7,215 bases of DNA from Armatimonadota bacterium (GCA_016868955.1 VGFF01000101.1:1-7215), one strand, 5' to 3'. Counted from the stretch's first letter, positions 1-6,408 are shown. Made by a program: numbers and translations. Notes: generated from the sequence alone by a model not told the origin.

Positions 1-906
1 CCGTCGGCGCGCCGGCGCGGCGTGAAGGGATTCGTCAACATCATCGACGGGTGCAACAGGTTCTGCACGTTTTGCATCGTGCCGTTCGTGCACGGGCGCG
101 AGCGCAGCGTGCCGACGGAGCAAGTCATCGCGGAGGTCGCCGCGCTCGCCGCCGACGGCGTTCGCGAGATCACGTTGCTCGGTCAGAACGTCGACTCCTA
201 CGGCCACGATCTCACGCCGCGCCTCGACTTGGCGGCGTTGCTGAGCCGCGTGCACGACGTTCCGGGCATCGACCGCATTCGGTTCACGACGAGCCACCCG
301 CGCGACATGACGCCGCAGCTCGTACGCGCGGTGGCTGCGCTGCCCAAGCTATGCGACCACATCCACCTGCCGGTGCGGCCCGGCAACGACGAGGTCCTGC
401 GCCGCATCCACCGCGCGTACACGGGCGACGAATACCTGCGCATCGTGGACGAGATCCGGTGCTGGATGCCGGCCGCGAGCATCACGACGGACTTCATCAT
501 CGGCTTCCCGGGAGAAACCGACGCTCAGTTCGACAACAGGCTGCGCCTCGTCGAGCAGGGTGCGTTCGACGCGTGCAACACGGCGATCTACTCACCGCGC
601 GACGTGACGAAAGTCGCCGCGTACGTGGACGTCGTCGACGAGCAGACCGGGAAGGACCGGCTGTCGGCGCTGAACCAGATCGCCGAGCGCGTCGCCGCGG
701 CGTGGAACCGCCCGCTGATCGGGACGACTCAGGAGATCCTCGCGGACGAGGTCGGGCGGACGCGCACGAACAAGGTCGTCACGGTCGAGGGCGCGCCGTT
801 GTCCATCGGCCAGCTGACCTCCGTGCGCATTACGGACGCCGGCTCGTGGGTCATGCGCGGGGAAGCGCTCGTGCCGGTGGACGACGCGGCCGCGCTAACG
901 GCGTAG
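1..906 (+). CDS. miaB: tRNA-2-methylthio-N6-dimethylallyladenosine synthase MiaB (5' end missing)
   Basis: MiaB is a radical-SAM methylthiotransferase that adds a methylthio group to C2 of i6A37 in tRNA, the step after MiaA. The frame is open from base 1, so the N-terminal MTTase (UPF0004) domain with its three cluster cysteines lies outside the window; 301 residues are visible. Seen directly: the radical-SAM cysteines CNRFCTFC (codons at 52, 64 and 73), then GQNVDSYG, RIRFTTSHPRDM and TTDFIIGFPGETD, and a C-terminal TRAM domain with GRTRTNKVV and RITDAGSW. These closely match MiaB rather than RimO or MtaB. Odd: the usual HLPVQSGS reads HLPVRPGN (376-387), YSPRPGT reads YSPRDVT (601-606), and the TRAM domain lacks about 10 residues before GRTRTNK. 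The frame is intact, so it is not an obvious pseudogene, but activity is uncertain. Its stop overlaps the convergent mutL stop. Confidence 0.93.
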   Translation, partial: PSARRRGVKGFVNIIDGCNRFCTFCIVPFVHGRERSVPTEQVIAEVAALAADGVREITLLGQNVDSYGHDLTPRLDLAALLSRVHDVPGIDRIRFTTSHPRDMTPQLVRAVAALPKLCDHIHLPVRPGNDEVLRRIHRAYTGDEYLRIVDEIRCWMPAASITTDFIIGFPGETDAQFDNRLRLVEQGAFDACNTAIYSPRDVTKVAAYVDVVDEQTGKDRLSALNQIAERVAAAWNRPLIGTTQEILADEVGRTRTNKVVTVEGAPLSIGQLTSVRITDAGSWVMRGEALVPVDDAAALTA

Positions 907-2625
907 AAAGTACGCTTCCAACGCGCGCGCCGGCACGACCACCAGGGTCGGGCGACCGTGGAAGCACGTGTACGGGTCTTCGCAAGCCTCCAGATCGGCG
1001 ATCAGCGCTTCCATTTCCGCGCGCGACAACACGTCTCCGGCCTTGACCGCGCTGCGGCAGGCGGTCAAGATCGTCAGCCGCTCGATAGCGGACTTCGGGC
1101 TGCGCAGCAACGTCGTCTGCTCCAGCTCCGCGATCCCTTCGCGGAGGATGCGCTCCGGGCTGACACGGGCGGTGACCGTCGGAACAGCGCGCAGCAGAAG
1201 CGTGTCGGCGCCGAATCGCTCGACTTCGAATCCGGCGCCGGCGAAGGTTGCGCGCATGTCGTCGGCAAGCTCCGCCTCGGACGTGCTGACCTCGATCGGG
1301 ATCGGAACGGCGAGCGTCTGCGCCGTGTCCTGCCGGCCGCGGTCGCGCAGCAGGCGCTCGTAGAGCACGCGCTCGTGCGCGGCATGCTGATCGATGAGCG
1401 CCAAGCCTTCCGGGCAGGACGCAACGAGGTACGTGCGCCCCACCTGGCCGAGGAGGCGCAGCGGCGGCAGCCGGCGGTGGTCGCGATCAGTCGGGACGTC
1501 CGCGGCGGCCGCCTCGCCGAAGATCGCCGCCGCCTCAAGCGGCGACGGCTCGCGCGCGATCAGCGCCGGCTGGTCGGCGTGCCCGAAGTCGGCGTAGGAC
1601 GCGGCGCCCGCCGGCGGCGCGGTCGTCGTTTGGACGTGACGGACGAGCGGCGCGGCGTGAAGCGCCGCGCGCGTGGCCCGTTCGACGAGCGCGAAGATCG
1701 CGCGATCGTCGGCGAAGCGGACCTCGAGCTTCCGAGGATGGACGTTTGGATCGACGCGGTCCGGCGGCGCGGTCACCGCGACCGCGCAAACGGGGAAGGT
1801 ACCCGTGAACAGCAACGTGTGCGCGCCTTGTTCGACGGCGCGGCCGAGCAGCGCGCTCTGCACGGGACGGCCGTTGACGGCGAAGTGTTGCCCCTGGCGC
1901 GATCGCCGCGCGATCTCCGGCAGACCGACGAAGCCCGTGACCGACAGCGGTCCTTCCCGATCGTCGATCGGCAGCAGTTGCTTCGGCGTCGCGCCGAGGA
2001 CGGTGGCCGCTCGCTCACGCGCCGCCGCCGGCGGCAGCCACAAGATCTCCTCGTCATCGCGGCGCAGGCGAAACGCGACGTCGGGGCGCGACAACGCGAG
2101 ACGCTCGACCGCGTCGGTACACAGCGCGGATTCGCGCGCGATGGAGCGTAGGAAGCGGCGCCGGGCCGGCGTGTTGAAGTAGAGGTGCCGCACCGTGACG
2201 ACGGTCCCCCGCGGGCCGGCGGCCGCTTCGACCCACGCTTCGCCGCCGCCCTCGACGCGGAGGCGCGTCCCTTCGGCGCCGTCGCTCGTTTGGATCTCCA
2301 GATGCGATACGGCGCCGATGCTCGGCAGCGCCTCGCCGCGGAACCCCAGCGTGCGGATCGCGGACAAGTCCGATTCGTGCCGGATCTTGCTCGTCGCGAA
2401 CCGTTGGATCGCCAGGCGCGCGTCCTCGGACGACATGCCCTCGCCGTCGTCGGCGACGCGGATCGCCGTGAAGCCGCCGCTCTCGATGTCGACGACCACT
2501 TGCGTCGCGCCTGCGTCCAGCGCGTTCTCGACGAGCTCCTTCACGACCGACGCCGGGCGCTCGACGATTTCACCGGCGGCGATGCGGTCGGCGAGCCACT
2601 GCGCGAGCAGGACGACCTTCGCCAT
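895..2625 (-). CDS. mutL: DNA mismatch repair endonuclease MutL
   Basis: MutL is the ATP-dependent matchmaker of mismatch repair; in lineages without MutH it nicks the new strand. The protein is 576 residues, slightly short for the family. The N-terminal GHKL ATPase has the VKELVENALDAGAT motif (catalytic Glu30, Mg-binding Asn34), DDGEGM (59-64) and GFRGEAL (94-100), followed by the transducer segment VDPNVHPRKLEVRF with Lys299. A short linker (about 325-385) leads to the C-terminal dimerisation/endonuclease domain: DQHAAHERVLYE (412-423, fitting DQHA-x2-E-x4-E), ACR (522-524) and CFHGRP (554-559; usually CPHGRP). QTLAVP (436-441) sits where B. subtilis MutL has its clamp-binding QEMIVP. The ATG at 2625 was chosen because MAKVVLLAQWLADRIAAGEI aligns with the family N-terminus; an in-frame ATG at 2703 would add an Arg-rich segment inside mutS. 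The start lies 2 bases after the mutS stop with no clear ribosome binding site, which suggests translational coupling. Confidence 0.97.
   Translation of the reverse strand: MAKVVLLAQWLADRIAAGEIVERPASVVKELVENALDAGATQVVVDIESGGFTAIRVADDGEGMSSEDARLAIQRFATSKIRHESDLSAIRTLGFRGEALPSIGAVSHLEIQTSDGAEGTRLRVEGGGEAWVEAAAGPRGTVVTVRHLYFNTPARRRFLRSIARESALCTDAVERLALSRPDVAFRLRRDDEEILWLPPAAARERAATVLGATPKQLLPIDDREGPLSVTGFVGLPEIARRSRQGQHFAVNGRPVQSALLGRAVEQGAHTLLFTGTFPVCAVAVTAPPDRVDPNVHPRKLEVRFADDRAIFALVERATRAALHAAPLVRHVQTTTAPPAGAASYADFGHADQPALIAREPSPLEAAAIFGEAAAADVPTDRDHRRLPPLRLLGQVGRTYLVASCPEGLALIDQHAAHERVLYERLLRDRGRQDTAQTLAVPIPIEVSTSEAELADDMRATFAGAGFEVERFGADTLLLRAVPTVTARVSPERILREGIAELEQTTLLRSPKSAIERLTILTACRSAVKAGDVLSRAEMEALIADLEACEDPYTCFHGRPTLVVVPARALEAYFLRR
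901..915. repeat. small inverted repeat at the convergent miaB/mutL stops
   Basis: GCGTA (901-905) and TACGC (911-915) are exact reverse complements around the 5-base loop GAAAG, followed by TT. The arm spans the last miaB codons. miaB and mutL converge with overlapping stop codons, so any bidirectional terminator must sit here or within coding sequence. The stem is only 5 base pairs (plus a possible G-U pair) and has no T-run, so termination is a weak inference. Confidence 0.25.
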
Positions 2626-2627
2626 CG

Positions 2628-5300
2628 TCAGCTGCCGCCATCGTCGGCGCCGTCGGCGCGCGGACTGCGCTCGACCTTGCGCGTCGCGTCCGCCTGCGCG
2701 CACCGCATTTGCACGACCTTGCCGGATTGCGCCGATGACCGCGGCGCCGCCGACCGCGCGCGCGCCTGCAGGGCGGCCAACACGTTGAGTGCTTCCAGCG
2801 GCGTCATCGAAGTGAGGTTCAGCGACGCGATCTCGCTCTCGAGGGACGCCGGCGGGGCGAGCCCCAACGCGAGCTGCACGCTTTCCGGCGCTTCCAACGC
2901 GTCGGCGGCGTCCGATTTTTCCGCCTGCAGACGCGCCAGCACCGCGTCGGCGCGCTGGATCACGGCCGGCGGCAGTCCGGCGAGCTGCGCGACGTGGATT
3001 CCGTACGAGCGGTCGGCGGCGCCGTCGGCGACGCGGTGCGTGAAGACGATTCGGTCGCCCTCCTCCCGCACGAGCACGTTGACGTTGAATACGCCAGGAA
3101 GGTGGGCCGCGAGCTCGGTCAGCTCATGGTAGTGCGTCGCGAACAAAGTGCGGCACCCGGGCTCCTCTTGGAGGCGCTCAACGATCGCCCAGGAGAGGCT
3201 GAGGCCGTCATACGTCGCGGTGCCGCGACCGACCTCGTCGAGGATCACGAGGCTGCTCGCCGTCGCGTTGTGCAGGATGTTCGCGGTCTCCTGCATCTCG
3301 ATGAGGAACGTGCTCCGCCCGCCGGCGATGTCGTCGTGCGCGCCGATGCGCGTGAAGATCCGGTCGACGATCCCGATCGTCGCGTGGTCCGCCGGCACGA
3401 ACGCGCCCGCCTGCGCGAGGACGACCGCGAGCGCGACTTGGCGAAGAAACGTCGACTTTCCGCCGAAGTTCGGGCCGGTGACAAGCGCGATGCGGCGATC
3501 GGCGGACATCTCAACGTCGTTGGGCACGAACCGCTCGTCGCGCAAGACCTGCTCGACGACGGGGTGCCGCGAGCCGGCGAGGGAGAGGCCCGGCTCCTCG
3601 ATCATCACCGGGCGCGTGTACCCGTGCTGCTCGGCGCCCTCCGCGAAGCCCGCGAGCACATCCAGCGTCGCCAGCGCGGCCGCGGTCCGCAGCAACGTCG
3701 GGCTGGCGGCGGCGACCCGGTCGCGCAAGGCGAGGAAGATCTCCCGCTCGCGGTCGGCGATCCGTTCTTGCGCCGAGAGGATCAGCGCTTCCCGGGCCTT
3801 CATCGCGGGCGTCACGTATCGCTCGGCCCCGACGAGCGTCTGGCGGCGCTCGTAGTCCGGCGGTACGCGCTCGCGGTTAGCGTGGCTGATCTCGAGGTAG
3901 TAGCCGAAGACCTTGTTGTATCCCACGCGTAAGGACTTGATCCCGGTGCGTGCGCGCTCGGCGACCTCTAGCTCCGCGATCCAGGTCTTGCCCGACTGCG
4001 CCGCGTCGCGCAGCTCATCCAGCGCGGGATCGAATCCGCGCCGAACGAGGCCGCCGTCGTGCACCGCGACCGGCGGATCTTCGACGAGCGCCGACGAGAT
4101 CGCGCCCCGCAGCGCGGCGTGGGCGTCGAGCTCCGATGCCAGCTGCGCGAGCAGCGACGCCCCCAGCGTCCTCACGTCCCGTCGCAAGTCGTCGACCTCG
4201 GCGAGCGCGCGCGCGATCGCGACGAGGTCGCGGGCAGTCGCCGAGCCGTGCCCGGCGCGTCCGACGAGCCGCTCCAAGTCGCCGATGCGGGCCAGTCGCT
4301 CGCGCAGCGCCTGCCGAGACGCGCCAGGGGTGAGCGCCGCGACGGCGTCGTGCCGCGCGACGATCTCGTCGCGCCGCCGCGATGGCCCACGCAACCAACG
4401 CTGCAGGTGGCGTGCGCCCATCGCTGTGCACGTGCGGTCGACGGCCGCCGCCAGGGTCGCCCGGCGATCGCCGGCGAGCGACGCCGTGATCTCGAGACTG
4501 CGCAGCGCGATCGGGTCGATCGCCATCACGTCGCTCGCCTGGTCGGTCTGCAGCCGCCAGACGTGCAACAGCGCGCTGCGTTGCGTCTCGCGCAGATATT
4601 GGAGCAGGGCGCCGGCGGCCCGCGTCGCTGTCGGTGCGTCCCAGTGCCCGAAGCCGTCGAGCGTCGGGGCCCGGAAGTGCTCGCGCAGCGCGCGCTCGGC
4701 CGTCGCCGCGGCGAATCGCCAAGCGTCGTACGCGGTCACGAGCGCCGGCGCGAGCAGCGTCGACCACGCATCGTCGTCGTCGGGCACGACCACCTCGCGG
4801 GGCGCGCAGCGCGACAGCGCGCGCGCCAATTCCGACCGGCTTTCCGCTTCCATCATGCGAAACTCGCCCGTCGACAGATCGGCGAAGGCGAGGCCGTACC
4901 GCGAATCGCCGCCGCAGACCGCGGCGACGTACAAAGACTCCCCGGCGGCCAACATCGAAGGCGCGATCGCCGTGCCCGGCGTGACTATGCGGACGACCTC
5001 GCGTCGTACGATGCCGCGCGCGACCTTCGCGTCCTCGACCTGATCGCAGATCGCGACGCGATGCCCGGCGTCAAGCAGCTTCGCGACGTAGCCTTCCGCG
5101 GCATGGTGCGGCACGCCGCACATCGGGATGCGCTGGCCCTTCGCGACCGGCCGCGACGTGAGAACAAGATCGAGCGCGCGCGACGCGACCTCGGCGTCCT
5201 GCCCGAACAGCTCGTAGAAGTCGCCGAGGCGGAACATCAGCAACGTGCCCGGATGATCGCGCTTCAATGCTTCGTACTGCCGCATCATCGGCGTGTCCAT
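2628..5300 (-). CDS. mutS: DNA mismatch repair protein MutS
   Basis: MutS recognises mismatches and small insertion/deletion loops and recruits MutL. The protein is 890 residues, slightly longer than E. coli MutS. Domains in order: mismatch-binding domain I with GDFYELF (Phe28 and Glu30 of the Phe-x-Glu motif) and IPMCGVPHHAAEGY; connector (about 125-235); core and clamp (about 250-545) with VGYNKVFGYYLEIS; and the ABC ATPase (about 560-785) with Walker A GPNFGGKST (609-617, Lys615), Walker B LVILDEVGRGT (Asp688, Glu689) and the THYHEL switch (722-727). The C-terminal part has a possible clamp-binding QLALGL (809-814) and the dimerisation helices SMTPLEALNVLAALQ. A 45-residue charged tail follows (846-890) that I cannot assign. 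Odd: Phe612 replaces the usual Met in Walker A. The family N-terminus (PMMRQY) begins 3 residues after the chosen ATG, which supports this start. It is the first gene of a mutS-mutL operon. Confidence 0.98.
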   Translation of the reverse strand: MDTPMMRQYEALKRDHPGTLLMFRLGDFYELFGQDAEVASRALDLVLTSRPVAKGQRIPMCGVPHHAAEGYVAKLLDAGHRVAICDQVEDAKVARGIVRREVVRIVTPGTAIAPSMLAAGESLYVAAVCGGDSRYGLAFADLSTGEFRMMEAESRSELARALSRCAPREVVVPDDDDAWSTLLAPALVTAYDAWRFAAATAERALREHFRAPTLDGFGHWDAPTATRAAGALLQYLRETQRSALLHVWRLQTDQASDVMAIDPIALRSLEITASLAGDRRATLAAAVDRTCTAMGARHLQRWLRGPSRRRDEIVARHDAVAALTPGASRQALRERLARIGDLERLVGRAGHGSATARDLVAIARALAEVDDLRRDVRTLGASLLAQLASELDAHAALRGAISSALVEDPPVAVHDGGLVRRGFDPALDELRDAAQSGKTWIAELEVAERARTGIKSLRVGYNKVFGYYLEISHANRERVPPDYERRQTLVGAERYVTPAMKAREALILSAQERIADREREIFLALRDRVAAASPTLLRTAAALATLDVLAGFAEGAEQHGYTRPVMIEEPGLSLAGSRHPVVEQVLRDERFVPNDVEMSADRRIALVTGPNFGGKSTFLRQVALAVVLAQAGAFVPADHATIGIVDRIFTRIGAHDDIAGGRSTFLIEMQETANILHNATASSLVILDEVGRGTATYDGLSLSWAIVERLQEEPGCRTLFATHYHELTELAAHLPGVFNVNVLVREEGDRIVFTHRVADGAADRSYGIHVAQLAGLPPAVIQRADAVLARLQAEKSDAADALEAPESVQLALGLAPPASLESEIASLNLTSMTPLEALNVLAALQARARSAAPRSSAQSGKVVQMRCAQADATRKVERSPRADGADDGGS
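2642..2659. repeat. 9-bp tandem direct repeat in the mutS 3' end
   Basis: The unit CGTCGGCGC occurs twice back to back (2642-2650 and 2651-2659). It lies in the last codons of mutS, where the protein ends RADGADDGGS, and a gain or loss of one unit would keep the frame. It falls in the unassigned C-terminal tail, so copy number could change without touching a known domain. In DNA this GC-rich it may be chance. Confidence 0.6.
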
Positions 5301-5310
5301 TACGGACCGG

Positions 5311-5316
5311 TTCTCC
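5311..5316 (-). promoter_or_regulatory. possible ribosome binding site of mutS
   Basis: On the minus strand GGAGAA lies 10 bases before the mutS ATG at 5300. GGAG is a partial match to the anti-16S consensus, and its spacing (12 bases from the G) is longer than usual. It modestly supports the chosen mutS start. Confidence 0.3.
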
Positions 5317-5342
5317 GTCGTGCCGGCGAATCCCGCCTGCCG

Positions 5343-5348
5343 TAGACT
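5343..5348 (+). promoter_or_regulatory. putative -10 element of miaA (possible leaderless start)
   Basis: TAGACT fits the TANNNT form of an extended family of -10 elements. With the ATG starting at 5357, transcription would begin at or within a base or two of the start codon. That agrees with the lack of any purine-rich ribosome binding site before the ATG. A single hexamer is weak evidence. Confidence 0.3.
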
Positions 5349-5356
5349 GAGCGTGA

Positions 5357-6355
5357 ATGACCATGTCCCGCGACGCCATACCCAGCGATTGCCCGCACCG
5401 GGATAACCCGCACGGCGAGGGGCTGTCGCCGCTGCCGATCATCGTGATCTGCGGCCCTACCGCCATCGGCAAGAGCGACGTCGCGGTCGCGCTCGCCGTG
5501 CACATCGAGGGGGAGATCGTCTGCGCGGATTCCCGCACCTTGTATCGCGGCATGGACATCGGCGCCGCCAAGCCGTCGTGCGACGCGCGCGCGCGCGTGC
5601 CGCATCATCTGCTCGACGTCGCCGATCCCGATGCGGCGTTCACCGTCTCCGACTTTCAGCGGCTGGCGCGGGAAGCCATCGTCGGCATCCGGGCCCGCCG
5701 CCGCTTCCCGCTGCTCGTCGGCGGCAGCGGCTTCTACATTCGCGCCGTCGTCGACGACGTGCGCTTTCCGGCCGTGCCGCCGGACTGGAGTCTGCGAGAC
5801 GCGCTCGAGGCGCAAGAGGCGGCGACGCCCGGCACCTTGCACGAGTGCTTGGCGCACCTCGATCCGGTGACGGCGGCGGCGATCCACCCCGCGAACGTTC
5901 GCCGCGTCATCCGGGCGCTCGAGGTCATCGCCCACGCCGGCGTGCCGGTATCCGAGCAACGCCGTTCCGGCCGGCCGGAAGACGCGATCTGGTTCGGATT
6001 GACCATGGCGCAGGCGGCTTTGCACGCGCGCATCGAGGCGCGGGCCGCGGCGCAGGTCGCCGCCGGGCTCGTCGACGAAGTGCAGGCATTGTTGGCGCGG
6101 GGAGTTCCGCCCGAGGCGCCGGCGATGCAGGGGATCGGGTACAAGGAAATGATCGATGTGGCGCGCGGGCGGACGCCGTTGGATGAGGCGTTCGCACTTC
6201 TCGTTCGCAGCACGCGGCGGTACGCGAAACGGCAGTACACGTGGTTTCGCGCCGAGCGACGCGTCACGTGGATCGACGCCACCGCGGCGACCCCCGCCGA
6301 GATCGCGGACTGGATGGCGGCCCGCGTCGACGGCCGCGCGGCTTTTGCGCGGTAA
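5357..6355 (+). CDS. miaA: tRNA dimethylallyltransferase MiaA
   Basis: MiaA transfers the dimethylallyl group of DMAPP to N6 of A37 in tRNAs reading UNN codons, giving i6A37, the substrate of MiaB. The protein is 332 residues (family about 300-320). Seen: the P-loop GPTAIGKS (33-40); CADSRTLYRGMDIGAAKP (56-73), where Asp58 is the expected general base; HHLLD (83-87); LVGGSGFYIRA (120-130); NVRRVIRALEVI; and the C-terminal GIGYKEMI and STRRYAKRQYTWFRAERRV blocks. Odd: the P-loop starts about 25 residues further in than usual. Residues 1-26 match nothing I know, but no internal start codon lies between Met3 and the P-loop, so ATG 5357 or 5363 must be the start. Ser124 replaces the usual Thr of GGTG, and Thr61-Leu62 stand where many homologues have Gln-Val. 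It is divergent from mutS and followed by dapL in the same direction. Confidence 0.97.
   Translation: MTMSRDAIPSDCPHRDNPHGEGLSPLPIIVICGPTAIGKSDVAVALAVHIEGEIVCADSRTLYRGMDIGAAKPSCDARARVPHHLLDVADPDAAFTVSDFQRLAREAIVGIRARRRFPLLVGGSGFYIRAVVDDVRFPAVPPDWSLRDALEAQEAATPGTLHECLAHLDPVTAAAIHPANVRRVIRALEVIAHAGVPVSEQRRSGRPEDAIWFGLTMAQAALHARIEARAAAQVAAGLVDEVQALLARGVPPEAPAMQGIGYKEMIDVARGRTPLDEAFALLVRSTRRYAKRQYTWFRAERRVTWIDATAATPAEIADWMAARVDGRAAFAR
5584..5597. repeat. (CG)7 dinucleotide tract inside miaA
   Basis: Seven uninterrupted CG units lie in the miaA coding sequence over the DARARV residues (76-81). The alternating purine-pyrimidine run continues through TGC to 5600. Slippage by one unit would shift the miaA frame upstream of most of the protein. 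Such tracts can also adopt Z-DNA. The tract is certain; a role is not. Confidence 0.85.
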
Positions 6356-6373
6356 AGCCCGATCGTCTATCCT
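6345..6373 (+). promoter_or_regulatory. putative sigma-70-type promoter of dapL
   Basis: TTGCGC (6345-6350) and TATCCT (6368-6373) are separated by exactly 17 bases. They match the -35 and -10 consensus at three and four of six positions. The -35 lies in the last miaA codons. The predicted start near 6380 would give a leader of about 29 bases containing the strong ribosome binding site. No terminator hairpin lies between miaA and dapL, so read-through from miaA is also possible. Confidence 0.4.
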
Positions 6374-6398
6374 CTGCAGTGGCCAGTACTCAAGAATC

Positions 6399-6403
6399 GG
6401 AGG
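6399..6403 (+). promoter_or_regulatory. ribosome binding site of dapL
   Basis: GGAGG lies 5 bases before the ATG at 6409. This is a strong match with near-ideal spacing, and it fixes the dapL start. It is the clearest ribosome binding site in the window. Confidence 0.85.
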
Positions 6404-6408
6404 TCTTC

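Larger units (their letters stand above)
5301..5356. promoter_or_regulatory. divergent mutS/miaA intergenic region
   Basis: These 56 bases separate the divergent starts of mutS (minus) and miaA (plus), so both promoters should lie here or in the flanking coding ends. On the plus strand TAGACT (5343-5348) matches four of six -10 positions and ends 8 bases before the miaA ATG; I see no good -35 before it. I found no convincing -10/-35 pair toward mutS. No operator palindrome is evident. Confidence 0.45.

Noticed and set aside
22..24. GTG at 22 as the true start of miaB
   Set aside because: The frame is open from base 1, and the codon lies just before the radical-SAM cysteines, so starting there would remove the whole N-terminal MTTase domain.
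946..957. Hairpin GGTC-GGGC-GACC as a terminator
   Set aside because: It is a 4-bp stem inside mutL coding sequence with no T-run, and a competing pairing exists with 936-940. GC-rich DNA yields many of these.
958..2151. Plus-strand open frame (397 codons) antisense to mutL
   Set aside because: The composition is Arg/Asp/Gln-biased, no domain is seen, and the opposite strand encodes every MutL motif.
2626..2703. Longer mutL start at the ATG at 2703
   Set aside because: It would add 26 mostly Arg/Gly/Ala residues before the conserved MutL N-terminus and overlap mutS by 76 bases.
4059..5345. Long plus-strand open frame (428 codons) antisense to mutS
   Set aside because: It is Arg/Ala-rich with no recognisable motif and lies opposite an unambiguous MutS. 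Such frames arise by codon bias at high GC.
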